From: Patiriisocius marinus
GTDB taxonomy: Bacteria > Bacteroidota > Bacteroidia > Flavobacteriales > Flavobacteriaceae
Assembly (NCBI RefSeq): GCF_008974325.1
Contig: NZ_BKCG01000007.1
Coordinates: 64,001 to 128,000, forward strand
DNA: 64,000 nucleotides
Direction of reading: 5' to 3'
The notes beneath the pieces were generated by a model. The model worked only from the letters and a program-made list of their open reading frames with translations. It was not told the origin of the DNA and did no database searches. A program made the position numbers and the translations under genes. Shown in pieces: positions 9,182 to 18,877 of this stretch (position 1 is the stretch's first letter; the number at the start of each line of letters is the position of its first letter).

Positions 9182-9913
9182 ATGTCGCAAGCCCTAGTTG
9201 TAATTCCAACCTATAATGAGTTAGAAAACATTGAACGTATTATACGTAATGTTTTTTCACTACAACGTACATTTCATGTACTTATAGTAGATGATAACTC
9301 ACCAGATGGAACGGCAGCTATTGTAGAAAACATGCAGGAAGAATTTTCTGGTAAGTTGCATCTTTTAAAACGAGAAGGTAAAATGGGCTTGGGAACAGCT
9401 TATATTGCTGGTTTTAAATGGGCTCTTAAAGAAACGTATGAGTACATTTTTGAAATGGATGCCGATTTCTCACACAACCCAAACGACTTAATTAAGTTGT
9501 ATAAGGCTTGTGAAATAGATGGGTTTGATATGGCAATTGGTTCTAGATACGTAACTGGCGTTAATGTTGTTAATTGGCCTATGAACCGTGTTTTATTATC
9601 ATGGGGAGCGTCAAAATATGTGAGATGGATTACTGGTATGGATATTGACGATACCACTGCAGGATTTATTTGCTATCGCCGAAACGTTCTTGAAAAAATT
9701 AATTTAGATAAAATTAAATTTGTTGGCTATGCTTTTCAAATTGAAATGAAGTTTAAAACTTATTTGAGTAAATTTAAAATTATAGAAGTACCAGTAATAT
9801 TTACAGATCGTACAAAAGGAGTTTCAAAAATGAGTAGCGGGATTATTTCCGAAGCTATTTTTGGAGTTCTAAAAATGAAATTTAAAAGTATTTTTAATAC
9901 ACTAGACATATAA
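9182..9913 (+). CDS. Polyprenol-phosphate mannosyltransferase-like GT2
   Basis: Family 2 glycosyltransferase of the polyprenol (dolichyl) monophosphomannose synthase type, 243 residues. The nucleotide-sugar fold shows IPTYNELENIERII at the N-terminus, DDNSPDGTA near residue 38 and the metal-binding DADFSHNP near residue 95. It lacks C-terminal membrane helices, so it is the short soluble or peripheral form, probably acting at the cytoplasmic face on a lipid-phosphate acceptor. It is first in an operon and its stop overlaps the dihydroorotase start by one base (TAATG). Confidence 0.88.
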   Translation: MSQALVVIPTYNELENIERIIRNVFSLQRTFHVLIVDDNSPDGTAAIVENMQEEFSGKLHLLKREGKMGLGTAYIAGFKWALKETYEYIFEMDADFSHNPNDLIKLYKACEIDGFDMAIGSRYVTGVNVVNWPMNRVLLSWGASKYVRWITGMDIDDTTAGFICYRRNVLEKINLDKIKFVGYAFQIEMKFKTYLSKFKIIEVPVIFTDRTKGVSKMSSGIISEAIFGVLKMKFKSIFNTLDI

Positions 9914-11253
9914 TGAATACCGTACTTATTAAGAACGCGATGATTGTAAATGAGGGCAAAGTCTTTAACGGCGATGTGCTTATTGAAGGAGAGTATATTG
10001 TCGAAATTGACAAAAGTATTAGCGTAAAAACCGCAGATACACGCATTATTGAAGCAGATGGATTGTACCTTATTCCTGGTATGATTGATGATCAAGTCCA
10101 TTTTAGAGAACCAGGCTTAACTCATAAAGCAACAATTAAAACGGAATCGCAAGCAGCTGTAGCTGGAGGAATTACAACCTTCATTGAAATGCCAAATACA
10201 GTGCCTCAAGCAACAACTATAGATTTACTAGAAGATAAGTTTGCTAAAGCAGCAAAGGATTCAGCAGCAAACTATAGTTTTATGTTTGGTGGAACAAATG
10301 ATAACCTTGAAGAAATTTTAAAGGTTGACAAAAATAAAGTAGCTGGATTAAAATTATTTTTAGGGAGTTCTACAGGTAATATGCTTGTTGATAATCCTGA
10401 AATTTTAGAAGAAATTTTCTCTAAAACCGATTTGCTTATTTCTGTTCATTGTGAAGATGAAGAAACAATAAAAAGAAATTTAGCAGAAGCAATAAAAGAA
10501 TTTGGGGAGGATATTCCAATTGAAAAGCATCCTTTGATTCGTAGTGAAGAAGCATGTTATTTATCCTCATCAAAGGCAGTTGAGTTAGCAAAAAAAACAG
10601 GAGCTAGGCTTCACGTTTTTCACCTATCAACAGCAAAAGAAACAAAACTATTTGATAAGCGTAAAGCTCTAAAAGATAAAAAGATTACTGCGGAAGTATG
10701 TGTACACCACCTTTGGTTTACAGATGAAGATTATGCTACAAAAGGGACTAAAATAAAGTGGAATCCAGCAGTTAAAACTGCAGCAGATAGAGATGGATTG
10801 TGGCAAGCACTTAATGAGGGTAGAATTGATGTGATTGCAACTGATCACGCACCTCATACATTAGAAGAAAAAGATAACGTTTATACTAAAGCACCTTCTG
10901 GTGGACCTTTAGTTCAACACGCTGTTGAGGCCTTGTTTGAAATGGTGAATAAAGGACGAATTACTGTTGAAAAACTTGTAGAGAAAATAGCTCATAATCC
11001 CGCTATATTGTTTCAGATAAAAGAGCGGGGATATATTCGTAAAGGCTATAAAGCTGATTTGGTTATTATAGATCCAAATTCTCCTTGGACAGTTACTAAA
11101 GAAAATATAGCATACAAATGTGGATGGTCTCCATTTGAAGGAACTACCTTTAAGTCTCGTGTTAAATATACGTTTGTTAATGGACAAATAGTTTATGATA
11201 ATGGTAGAATATTAGAGGCAAATAAAGGACAACGTATAGAGTTTGATAGATAA
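9913..11253 (+). CDS. pyrC: Dihydroorotase, type I-like
   Basis: Cyclic amidohydrolase of pyrimidine synthesis, 446 residues. Metal-site residues can be placed: D59-D-Q61-V-H63 in the HFREPG segment, lysine K147 in GLKLFLGSS (the carboxylated bridging lysine), H179 in HCED, H234/H237 in HVFHLS and catalytic D311 in TDHAPH. The first His of the usual HxH pair is Gln here. I recall this variant in other Bacteroidota dihydroorotases, so it probably does not mean loss of function. The gene overlaps the preceding GT2 gene by one base and is followed after 3 bases by a DUF4296 lipoprotein gene. Confidence 0.92.
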   Translation: MNTVLIKNAMIVNEGKVFNGDVLIEGEYIVEIDKSISVKTADTRIIEADGLYLIPGMIDDQVHFREPGLTHKATIKTESQAAVAGGITTFIEMPNTVPQATTIDLLEDKFAKAAKDSAANYSFMFGGTNDNLEEILKVDKNKVAGLKLFLGSSTGNMLVDNPEILEEIFSKTDLLISVHCEDEETIKRNLAEAIKEFGEDIPIEKHPLIRSEEACYLSSSKAVELAKKTGARLHVFHLSTAKETKLFDKRKALKDKKITAEVCVHHLWFTDEDYATKGTKIKWNPAVKTAADRDGLWQALNEGRIDVIATDHAPHTLEEKDNVYTKAPSGGPLVQHAVEALFEMVNKGRITVEKLVEKIAHNPAILFQIKERGYIRKGYKADLVIIDPNSPWTVTKENIAYKCGWSPFEGTTFKSRVKYTFVNGQIVYDNGRILEANKGQRIEFDR

Positions 11254-11256
11254 TTA

Positions 11257-11808
11257 ATGAACCGTAGCGCTTATATATTATTAGTGAGTATTTTAGCTTT
11301 CGTTTCTTGTCAGGATGTAAAGAGGCCGGAAGAACCAGCTAATTTAATAGATAGGCCTACCATGGTGAAAATACTATCAGAGTCATATTTAATGAATGCT
11401 GCCCGTAGTGTTGCGAATAGGGATATTTCAAATAAGGGAATTAAGTTAGATTCAATTATTTATAATAAATATCAAATTGATAGTTTACAATTTGCGAAAA
11501 GTAATGCGTTTTACTCAGCAAATTTAGATGTCTACAAAGAGATTTTTCTTGAAGTACAACAAAATCTTATTAAAGAAAAAGAATTGCGAGATACATTGTA
11601 TTCGCGTTATAAAAAAACACAGTTAGCAATTCGTTATCAAGATAGCGTTGATAAGGCGCAAATGGATAGCTTGAGAATTGTATTCCCTGAGATTTCGAAG
11701 GATAGTTTACAAAAGCAATTCGAATTACTTCAAGTTTTAGAGAATCAAAAAATAGTTTCAGGGATCGATGTTACACCTGCAGAATCTGATCAAGATTCAC
11801 TTTTATAG
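11257..11808 (+). CDS. DUF4296 lipoprotein
   Basis: 183 residues with a lipoprotein signal ending in the lipobox AFVSC (Cys19), so probably anchored to a membrane facing the periplasm. The DUF4296 pattern follows: LIDRPTMVKILSESYLMNAAR, then YNKYQIDSLQFAKSNAFYSAN. The C-terminal third is helical and charged. This family typically follows dihydroorotase in Flavobacteriaceae, here with a 3-base gap, but its role is unknown. Its 3' end overlaps the converging SDR gene by 19 bases. Confidence 0.88.
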   Translation: MNRSAYILLVSILAFVSCQDVKRPEEPANLIDRPTMVKILSESYLMNAARSVANRDISNKGIKLDSIIYNKYQIDSLQFAKSNAFYSANLDVYKEIFLEVQQNLIKEKELRDTLYSRYKKTQLAIRYQDSVDKAQMDSLRIVFPEISKDSLQKQFELLQVLENQKIVSGIDVTPAESDQDSLL

Positions 11809-12803
11809 CGGGGTATTACACGTGCTAGCGTTTCATTAAAAGGTGTGTATTTAAAATCTATTTCTTTCTCAATTTTACTACCGTCATACTTACTTATAGT
11901 ATACAGTGAGTCTACGGTAGGTTTTAGTAATTTTCTTCTAGTTCTAAAGAGATTGTGCGAAAGCCAGTCAAGCTTACTGATGGTATTCAATTTCCATTTT
12001 GCAATAGATTTGTGTGGTGGTTTTTTGCCAAAATGTTGTGCCAATAATGTAAGTAGCTCCTTATAGTTTGGGTTTGTTCCAACAAGAATGAAGCGTTCGT
12101 TTTCTATTGAACTTTCCATAAGCAATGTTATTGCTTTAACAACGTCTATTACATCAACAACTCCTACACTTCCGGGAGTGTAAATTGGGATTCCTCTAGA
12201 TCCAATATTCATAATAACACCGCTTCCTGTATTCCAAAATCCGGAACCAAAAATTACCCCAGGATTTACAATAACGGCATTTAGTCCTTCTTGTGTGCCT
12301 CGCCATACTTCCATTTCTGCACCATATTTAGTAAGGCTGTAAACATTGTTGTTTTCGTCTGGATTAAAATCAGTTTCTTCATTAATTAAACTTCCATCAA
12401 TAGTATTGCCAATGGTTGCAATTGAACTTACATAACATAATTTTTCAATATTATTTGCTATTGAAAGATTAACAATGTTAGCTGTACCTTCAATGTTTGT
12501 TTTTTTTAAAGTATAATATTTCTTTGAGTCGAAACTTATATATGCCGCACAGTGATATACTTTTGTAATTCCTAAAAAAGCATCGTTCAATTGAGGAATA
12601 TCGTTTAATGATGCAAAGTGCCAATTTATTTTATTGAAGAGCATTTCAGCATTAGAAGCGTTAGTGTAGTAATTGAAAACTTTTTTCACATTTTTAAAAG
12701 TGCTACTTTCCCTATGGATTGCTCGCACTTCTAGTCCTTTGCTTAATAGTGTATATAATAGGTGGCTGCCTACTAATCCTGTCCCTCCAGTTACTAAAAT
12801 CAT
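11790..12803 (-). CDS. NAD-dependent epimerase/dehydratase (extended SDR)
   Basis: 337 residues with an N-terminal Rossmann motif TGGTGLVGSH (residues 5-14) and the extended-SDR YxxxK active-site pattern (YSLTKYGAE) near residue 155, preceded by the SSIATIG serine. The family acts on nucleotide sugars or other hydroxyacyl/steroid-like substrates, and the substrate cannot be told from sequence. It is monocistronic on the minus strand, diverging from tyrS and converging on the DUF4296 gene with a 19-base overlap. Confidence 0.88.
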   Translation of the reverse strand: MILVTGGTGLVGSHLLYTLLSKGLEVRAIHRESSTFKNVKKVFNYYTNASNAEMLFNKINWHFASLNDIPQLNDAFLGITKVYHCAAYISFDSKKYYTLKKTNIEGTANIVNLSIANNIEKLCYVSSIATIGNTIDGSLINEETDFNPDENNNVYSLTKYGAEMEVWRGTQEGLNAVIVNPGVIFGSGFWNTGSGVIMNIGSRGIPIYTPGSVGVVDVIDVVKAITLLMESSIENERFILVGTNPNYKELLTLLAQHFGKKPPHKSIAKWKLNTISKLDWLSHNLFRTRRKLLKPTVDSLYTISKYDGSKIEKEIDFKYTPFNETLARVIPRYKSES

Positions 12804-12849
12804 CCCACTAAATTACAGTATTATCAGCGGTAAAAAAAGAGGATTTATG

Positions 12850-12857
12850 TAAGTTTG
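12850..12857 (+). promoter_or_regulatory. -7 promoter element for tyrS
   Basis: TAAGTTTG matches TAnnTTTG and lies 13 bases before the tyrS ATG at 12871, predicting a very short leader. Confidence 0.5.
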
Positions 12858-12870
12858 CTTAAATTTAAAT

Positions 12871-14172
12871 ATGATGAAAATTTCAAATTTTATTGAAGAG
12901 TTACAATGGCGTGGAATGGTGCATGATGTAATGCCAGAAACTGAAACACACCTTATGGAAGCAATGAGAAGTGCATATGTAGGTTTTGATCCTACTGCAG
13001 ATTCGCTTCATATTGGTCACTTAGTGCCTATAATGTTATTGTCTCATTTTCAAAAAGCAGGACACAAACCTTTCGCATTAGTAGGAGGAGCAACAGGAAT
13101 GATTGGAGATCCATCTGGAAAATCTAATGAGCGTAATTTGCTTGATGAAAAAACATTACGTCACAATCAAGAGTGTGTACGTGTACAATTATCTCAGTTT
13201 CTTGACTTTGCATCGGGAGAGGATAATGAGGCTGTCATGGTTAATAATTACGACTGGATGAAAGAGTTTTCATTCTTAGAATTTATTCGTGATGTAGGTA
13301 AGCATTTAACGGTAAATTATATGATGGCTAAGGATTCTGTGAAAAGCAGATTGACTGGTGAAAATGTAGATGGAATGTCGTTTACTGAATTTACATACCA
13401 ACTAGTTCAAGGGTATGATTTTTTACATTTATTTAAAAACAACGATTGCACACTGCAAATGGGTGGAAGTGATCAATGGGGAAATATCACTACAGGAACG
13501 GAACTTATTAGACGCGTAGCTGGTGGAAAAGGATACGCATTAACTTGTCCATTAATCACGAAGAGTGACGGGACTAAGTTTGGTAAAAGTGAAGGTGGAA
13601 ATGTTTGGTTAGATCCGCAACGTACTTCGCCGTACAAATTTTACCAATATTGGTTAAATACAAGTGATGAAGATGCTGAAAAGTATATTAAAATATTCAC
13701 TTTTATAGATAGATCTACTATTGAGGCTTTAGTCGCTGAGCATAAAGAAGCGCCACATTTAAGAGCATTACAAAAACGTTTAGCGCAAGAAGTTACTATT
13801 ACAGTTCATAGTGAAGCGGCTTATGATAATGCAATTGCGGCTTCTGAAATATTATTTGGGAAATCAACTTCGCAAGATTTAAAAAACCTTGATGCCGAAA
13901 CATTTTTAGATGTTTTTGAAGGTGTTCCTCAAGCCGAAGTTACAATGGCTGACGTTGAAGGTGGTCTGGATATTATTGGTGCTTTAGCCGAAAAAACTGG
14001 TTTCTTAAAATCTAATGGTGAGGCTAGAAGAGCATTGAAAGAAAATTCTATTTCGGTTAATAAAGAAAAAGTAAAAGACGATTATAAAATTACTAAAGCT
14101 GATTTACTAAATAATCAATTTGTTTTGTTGCAAAGAGGTAAACGTAATTACTTTGTATTACTTGTAAAGTAA
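12871..14172 (+). CDS. tyrS: Tyrosyl-tRNA synthetase
   Basis: Class I synthetase charging tRNA-Tyr, 433 residues. The HIGH motif is exact at residues 47-50 and the second signature KFGKS spans 236-240 after SDG. The C-terminal S4-like RNA-binding domain is visible ([19 protein letters not shown]). Starts at 12871 and 12874 (MM) are both possible. It is a single gene with its own -7 element and a downstream hairpin. Confidence 0.97.
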   Translation: MMKISNFIEELQWRGMVHDVMPETETHLMEAMRSAYVGFDPTADSLHIGHLVPIMLLSHFQKAGHKPFALVGGATGMIGDPSGKSNERNLLDEKTLRHNQECVRVQLSQFLDFASGEDNEAVMVNNYDWMKEFSFLEFIRDVGKHLTVNYMMAKDSVKSRLTGENVDGMSFTEFTYQLVQGYDFLHLFKNNDCTLQMGGSDQWGNITTGTELIRRVAGGKGYALTCPLITKSDGTKFGKSEGGNVWLDPQRTSPYKFYQYWLNTSDEDAEKYIKIFTFIDRSTIEALVAEHKEAPHLRALQKRLAQEVTITVHSEAAYDNAIAASEILFGKSTSQDLKNLDAETFLDVFEGVPQAEVTMADVEGGLDIIGALAEKTGFLKSNGEARRALKENSISVNKEKVKDDYKITKADLLNNQFVLLQRGKRNYFVLLVK

Positions 14173-14204
14173 AAGTGCCTACTATTCAATTCATATTTTT
14201 AACA

Positions 14205-14240
14205 AAAAAAATCCCCAAGCTTAAACTTGGGGATTTTCAC
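14205..14240. terminator. Bidirectional terminator between tyrS and the DUF350 operon
   Basis: AATCCCCAAG (14210-14219) pairs with CTTGGGGATT (14226-14235). The T run is longer on the minus strand, so it may stop both tyrS and the converging three-gene operon. Confidence 0.82.
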
Positions 14241-14362
14241 ATTAACTAACCAACCAATAATGAAAGAAAGTTAGAAACTTTCCTTTATCATAACATGGTA
14301 ATAGACGGCAATTTATTAGTTCTCTTACAGGTTAGCTTTAACTTTAACATTATTTTAAACTA

Positions 14363-14374
14363 TTAAAATTTCGG
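14363..14374. repeat. Copy of intergenic motif abutting a stop codon
   Basis: TTAAAATTTCGG directly abuts the end of the DUF350 gene. It is nearly identical in sequence and placement to the copy at 31185-31200. Confidence 0.45.
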
Positions 14375-14890
14375 CTATAGAAAGTTAGTGACGTTAGGGT
14401 ATGGTACTAAGGCACTTATTAGTAATGAAATGCTATCTTTTACTATAAGTGTAATACTTACTAAAATTGCCACAGTTAAAATAGCTACCGAAGTGTTATT
14501 GTTTTGTATTTCTTTAAACTCATCAACTCCTTTGGTTAGAATTGAGAATAATAGAAATGTTGCTCCATTGATAAATATGGACATGATAAAACCAATAAAT
14601 AAATATAGTCCTGAATACATTATTAATTCTGGGATATCTACAATTTCAGTTTCTTGAAGTGATATGCGAATAACATTAGTTATAGATGGTAGTATTTCAG
14701 ATAAAATTAAACCTATAGATACAATAATACCAGATGTGAAGATGGTAAATGCCATATTGTTTCCGCGAACGTCTGTTCCTTTTTTAAACAGTTTAATTAA
14801 TACTTTATACGAGATAAAAATTATAAATATGGTAATGAGTATGGAGAATAGTATTTCCAATAGCGCAAGGGTGAATAATTGTGTGTTCAT
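14375..14890 (-). CDS. DUF350 membrane protein
   Basis: 171 residues with four or five membrane helices. Two DUF350 units are seen as GNNMAFTIFTSGIIVSIGL (about 43-61) and NNNTSVAILTVAILVSITL (about 128-146), each with the Asn-rich entry to a helix typical of the family (YjfL in E. coli belongs to it). The function is unknown. It is the last gene of a minus-strand operon, starting 7 bases after the transglutaminase-like gene ends. Confidence 0.82.
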   Translation of the reverse strand: MNTQLFTLALLEILFSILITIFIIFISYKVLIKLFKKGTDVRGNNMAFTIFTSGIIVSIGLILSEILPSITNVIRISLQETEIVDIPELIMYSGLYLFIGFIMSIFINGATFLLFSILTKGVDEFKEIQNNNTSVAILTVAILVSITLIVKDSISLLISALVPYPNVTNFL

Positions 14891-14897
14891 CTAGTTA

Positions 14898-15920
14898 TTA
14901 TTTACTTGTTAGTATGATGTTCCAGTGAGTTACGTCATCTGTATTTGGCGGGAGGTAGCCAAGTTTAAAATATTTACCTGTGGTTTCCCAAAGAGTGTAT
15001 TTTTTACCCCTATATTCTTTATATGATCCTGTTGAAGGAATATTGAGTCCTATGATTGAATGTCTGTAAAAATCACTGTTTGCAATTGCAACATCGTAAT
15101 TAAAATGCTTTAATATGCTGTAGATTATTACGGTTCGTGTATCACAATCGCCTTTTAAATTTTTAATAAACGAAACTGGATTTTGAACTCCAAAACGAAC
15201 ATTTCCAATACAGCAATCAGGACAATCATCTAATACATCCTTGATAGCATCTTCATAATATTTAGGCTCTAAGCAGGCTTCTTCAAATACAAATGAATAA
15301 GGTATGTCTTGTATACAAGAAACAACCATATCTGCAAATTGCATTTGATTTAGATTTTTTTCGGAATGAATATCTTTAAATAACTGCATAATCAAATCGA
15401 GTTTGGGAGCATCCATTTGGTCCATTTTAGCATACACTGAGCGCCAAAATGTTTCATTATTGTTATGTGTAAACGTACGCATATACCCTTGCAACTCTTG
15501 GTAATCATTTTTTCTAACAGTTAGATTTCCTTTGTAAGGATTACCGTAATTATCTTTCCAGTTTCTTACACTCGTATAAACAGGGATGGTATCGTTATTT
15601 TCAATGATGTATGAATTAGCGACAGTTTCTTCTTCGGAAAAAGAAGGATTAGGGGAGGCGAATTCAAGAAAGAAACTACCTATAAAATTTAATCCTGCTA
15701 TGAGTATTCCAATAATAAGAAAATTACTGAGTAATGATTTCCAAGTGGGTCTGCCAAGTAAATAGTTACTCGCAATAATGGAAGCAATAGTTGCAACCAT
15801 GAAACTAATAAAATCTGGTAAGCCTATAAAAAATTTAACTACCGCAAAGGAAACAATGGTGAAAACAAACACCACAAAAATCCAAAGACATCCACTATTT
15901 TTATTAGTTGCTTGTTGCAT
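14898..15920 (-). CDS. Membrane protein with transglutaminase-like domain
   Basis: 340 residues. Three hydrophobic helices lie at about 11-33, 36-50 and 63-88, followed by a long extracytoplasmic part. Residues 255-320 look like a transglutaminase/cysteine-peptidase core: KGDC259DTRT carries the putative nucleophile, and YRHSIIGLN about 28 residues later carries the putative His. A CPDCC cluster precedes it. I could not place the third catalytic residue with certainty. The neighbours are a LuxE-like gene (one-base overlap) and a DUF350 gene (7 bases), which suggests one functional unit. The exact role is unknown. Confidence 0.65.
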   Translation of the reverse strand: MQQATNKNSGCLWIFVVFVFTIVSFAVVKFFIGLPDFISFMVATIASIIASNYLLGRPTWKSLLSNFLIIGILIAGLNFIGSFFLEFASPNPSFSEEETVANSYIIENNDTIPVYTSVRNWKDNYGNPYKGNLTVRKNDYQELQGYMRTFTHNNNETFWRSVYAKMDQMDAPKLDLIMQLFKDIHSEKNLNQMQFADMVVSCIQDIPYSFVFEEACLEPKYYEDAIKDVLDDCPDCCIGNVRFGVQNPVSFIKNLKGDCDTRTVIIYSILKHFNYDVAIANSDFYRHSIIGLNIPSTGSYKEYRGKKYTLWETTGKYFKLGYLPPNTDDVTHWNIILTSK

Positions 15921-16891
15921 TAAAATACCATTAAATTACAACCTCTAATATCACTATTATCAAAGCGTCCTATAATTTCAAAACTTCCGTTAGATGCTAT
16001 TTTTCCTAAATCTTGAGTAGCAATAAATGAACAGGAATAAACATTAGCTAAGTCAATAATATTAATGCCGCCAGTTTTGCCTTTAATAAGCTGTAGTGGG
16101 TCTTCTGGTTCACGCGTAAGTACTTTCATCCACGGAGGGCAATTGAATATGCCTTGACCTGTAGAGTATGCTTGAGATAACAACTCAGTCATTCCGTATT
16201 CACTGTGGATATTTTGAACTCCAAGTCCCTTGCTTAATTTTGCGTGTAGTTCCTGTTTAATTAGCTCTTTTCTTCGTCCTTTCATTCCACCAGTCTCCAT
16301 GACAATGGTATTGTTAAGGTTGAAAGTTTCGTGTTCTATTAAATCTAGAAGTGCGTATGAAACCCCTATTAACAATGTTTTTTGTCCAGCAGCTTCTTGA
16401 ATTTTTAAAATTTCGGCTAAAGCATTGAGGTCATTGAGGAAAAAACCACTTTGTGGATGGTGGCTATCCTTAATTAATTTGTCTGCCATATATACAAGAC
16501 TAGATCCACCTTTTTCAAGGTAAGATGGTAACAATGCTAAAATGCAATAGTCACTTATTGCTCCGTATTGTTGTTCGAATGCTGTGGTGAAACTAGCTTC
16601 ATAAAGGGAAAGGTCTGCAACGTAATGTTTACTTGTAATTGCTCCGGTTGTTCCGCTACTGCTAAATATAATTTCTGAAATTTTCTCTTTTGAAATAAGT
16701 GCTTTTTCTTTAAAAAACTGGATAGGAAGAAAAGGAATGTCTAAAACTTTACAAACCGTTTTAGGTGTTCTTTTTAGATGGTCACAAAATGTTTTATACA
16801 CTGAAACGTTGTTATACTGATAATTGAAAACAGCAAGAGCTGTTGAGTCAAAATCTGTTTTCCAATTTATTTTATTGAGGTCTAGTTTCAA
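15920..16891 (-). CDS. LuxE-like acyl-protein synthetase
   Basis: 323 residues of the LuxE/phenylacetate-CoA-ligase-like adenylate-forming group. The phosphate-binding loop SSSGTTG is at 77-83, and METGGMKGRRKE and HSEYGMTEL match later adenylation motifs. LuxE itself activates fatty acids and passes them to a reductase, but no LuxC or LuxD partner is present here, so the acyl substrate and acceptor are unknown. The frame begins at TTG 16891 with no usable in-frame ATG near it, so the start is moderately uncertain. It is the first gene of a tightly packed three-gene operon. Confidence 0.82.
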   Translation of the reverse strand: MKLDLNKINWKTDFDSTALAVFNYQYNNVSVYKTFCDHLKRTPKTVCKVLDIPFLPIQFFKEKALISKEKISEIIFSSSGTTGAITSKHYVADLSLYEASFTTAFEQQYGAISDYCILALLPSYLEKGGSSLVYMADKLIKDSHHPQSGFFLNDLNALAEILKIQEAAGQKTLLIGVSYALLDLIEHETFNLNNTIVMETGGMKGRRKELIKQELHAKLSKGLGVQNIHSEYGMTELLSQAYSTGQGIFNCPPWMKVLTREPEDPLQLIKGKTGGINIIDLANVYSCSFIATQDLGKIASNGSFEIIGRFDNSDIRGCNLMVF

Positions 16892-16929
16892 GTGTGTATT
16901 AGAATTAAAGTGAAGTAAAAATACATAAT

Positions 16930-16962
16930 AAAAAAGGCTTCTGGAATCCAGAAGCCTTTTAA
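16930..16962 (-). terminator. Terminator after the lamin-tail gene
   Basis: AAAAGGCTTCTGG (16932-16944) pairs with CCAGAAGCCTTTT (16948-16960) across a 3-base loop. On the minus strand a T run follows. Confidence 0.88.
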
Positions 16963-16980
16963 AATAGCATGTAAAACTAA

Positions 16981-18678
16981 TTACTTAACGACTAATTTTT
17001 TAGTAGTTGTAGCATCACCTTGAGTTAATTGAACAAGGTAAACACCGCTAGTCAGGTTAGTGATGTTTAGTCTGTTTGTGTTTTGAGTTGCAATAACTTG
17101 CTTTCCTAATACATTAAAAACGGTAACTGTAATAGCTCCTTCGTTTTGTGAACCGATATTGATAAAATCGTTCGCAGGGTTAGGATAAATTGATAATGCC
17201 GAAAGGTCATTGTCATTAAGTCCTAAAATTGTATCAGCATCTTGACCGTCGCGTGCAGTGATGTAGTAACCACCATCATCTTCACGCTCTGTAATAATAC
17301 CAGCAATAGTAGATTGTGTTGTAGGTACAACTTGGTCAATATAATCTGCATCAAAGAAAGAAGTACGGAAGTTAAATGATCCACCACCATTTGAAAGTGG
17401 GAATACTGTACCAACAGTCCAGTTTGTATTTGCAGAATTGTCAATTACAACATCTTGTTCAATTTGTACATATTCACTTTCGTAATCACCAGGATTAGCA
17501 GCTAACGTTGCGATACTTACCACTTGAGGTGTAATTGTATTTGCAGTACTTGAAGGTGCTCCAGGGTCTGCAGATGGAGAAAATTGAATCATTCCGTTAA
17601 ATTCTCCTAATGTTCCAGCAATACCAGTTAATCCATCACCAATAGCGTATGTAGTAGTAATAATATCATTATTGTCATCAATTAAAATTGCAGCAGTAGC
17701 ATCTTCAATAAACTTTTGAGATCTAAATGCTTGTTGGAAAGTTAAAATTGCTTCGCCAGTTAAAACATAGCTATTTCCAATTACACCTGCTCTTAATTCT
17801 GCTATAGTTGCAACGTTTGCAGTTGGTTCGCAAGTAGGAGCGTTGATAGTGTTTGAAAAGTCACATAATGTGCTAGTAACTGTGTAGTCAAAGTTTACAC
17901 CTTCATTTACACCAGTAATAAGAATTTCACCTGTTACTGCTGTTGATGGATCATCACCACCTACCGTACCTGCAGTACTGTTAATAGTATAAGTTTCTGT
18001 TCCACCACCTGTAAATCCTAAAGTAGTAGTGTAAGTGTCAACACCTGAAGTTACAGCATCACAAGAAACTGAAACTACAAATAAGTTTAAATCGCATACT
18101 GAGCCACAATCAATATTTGTAGCTCTTAATGTAGGAAGTCCTACACAATATGTACCGTCACTTGCTCTTTGGATTGACTCTGTGTCAGCACCATTATTGT
18201 TAGCATCTTCGTTGTATTGAACAGTTTCTCCAAGACCAGTTAACAATTCTAGATCGTCATCATCATTAGTTCCATAAACAAGAGCGTCAATTAAACCAGT
18301 TGTAGTTGTAGCTGATCCACTTGGGAAAGAAGAAGCTGCAGCTTGGTAAATAGCAACTGCATCAGCACCATTTTGGATTACGTTATCTGCACCTAAAGCA
18401 ATATCTACACCAGGAACTGCGTCACCTCCAATAATGAAGAATCCATTAGCATCAGTTGAAAATCCAGTTAGGTCAATTGCATCTGAATAACTTAAGTCAT
18501 TGCTTCCATTAAATAGAACAACTACGTATCCATCAAGAGAAAAGTTAGGGGCTGCAGATAGTTCAATAAATTCCATAGTATCTGTACCAGTTTGATCTGC
18601 ATCAAGCTCATTAATAGCTATTTGTCCAAAAGAAAGACTAGCGGTTAATAAAGCTAGTAAAAAAGTAATTTTTTTCAT
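16981..18678 (-). CDS. Secreted lamin-tail protein with T9SS sorting domain
   Basis: About 565 residues from ATG 18678, which directly begins a signal peptide (KKITFLLALLTASLSFGQ). An upstream in-frame ATG at 18717 lies before the promoter element, so I rejected it. The first domain (IAINELDADQTGTDTMEFIEL) is a lamin-tail-like beta domain. Two Cys-containing beta modules and an OB-like region (ADATILGLNDND end) follow. The last 75 residues are a type A T9SS sorting domain: LSIYPNPANDFINI, ending KKLVVK. It is likely exported across the outer membrane, with ligand or substrate unknown. Confidence 0.88.
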   Translation of the reverse strand: MKKITFLLALLTASLSFGQIAINELDADQTGTDTMEFIELSAAPNFSLDGYVVVLFNGSNDLSYSDAIDLTGFSTDANGFFIIGGDAVPGVDIALGADNVIQNGADAVAIYQAAASSFPSGSATTTTGLIDALVYGTNDDDDLELLTGLGETVQYNEDANNNGADTESIQRASDGTYCVGLPTLRATNIDCGSVCDLNLFVVSVSCDAVTSGVDTYTTTLGFTGGGTETYTINSTAGTVGGDDPSTAVTGEILITGVNEGVNFDYTVTSTLCDFSNTINAPTCEPTANVATIAELRAGVIGNSYVLTGEAILTFQQAFRSQKFIEDATAAILIDDNNDIITTTYAIGDGLTGIAGTLGEFNGMIQFSPSADPGAPSSTANTITPQVVSIATLAANPGDYESEYVQIEQDVVIDNSANTNWTVGTVFPLSNGGGSFNFRTSFFDADYIDQVVPTTQSTIAGIITEREDDGGYYITARDGQDADTILGLNDNDLSALSIYPNPANDFINIGSQNEGAITVTVFNVLGKQVIATQNTNRLNITNLTSGVYLVQLTQGDATTTKKLVVK

Positions 18679-18704
18679 TTTAAAAATGGGTTTTGATTGT
18701 TCCG

Positions 18705-18712
18705 CAAAGATA
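18705..18712 (-). promoter_or_regulatory. -7 promoter element for the lamin-tail gene
   Basis: Reads TATCTTTG on the minus strand, 26 bases before the chosen ATG at 18678. This supports that start over the longer frame. Confidence 0.55.
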
Positions 18713-18787
18713 GTCAATTGGTTGACTTACATTAAAATTCGATTTAATATTTAACGATAGCTTAATATTCGAGGGAAACATTCTAAG

Positions 18788-18848
18788 TATCTTTGATCTT
18801 TTAATAGATTATAGAGAATTTTTTGAGATATTTAATAATGTATCTTTG
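18788..18848 (+). promoter_or_regulatory. Two -7 promoter elements before the response regulator
   Basis: Two identical TATCTTTG elements sit at 18788-18795 and 18841-18848, 82 and 29 bases before the ATG. Neither has a clear -33 TTG at the usual spacing. Tandem promoters are possible. Confidence 0.5.
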
Positions 18849-18877
18849 TTCTATATTTCAAAACTGACTTCGCGAGA

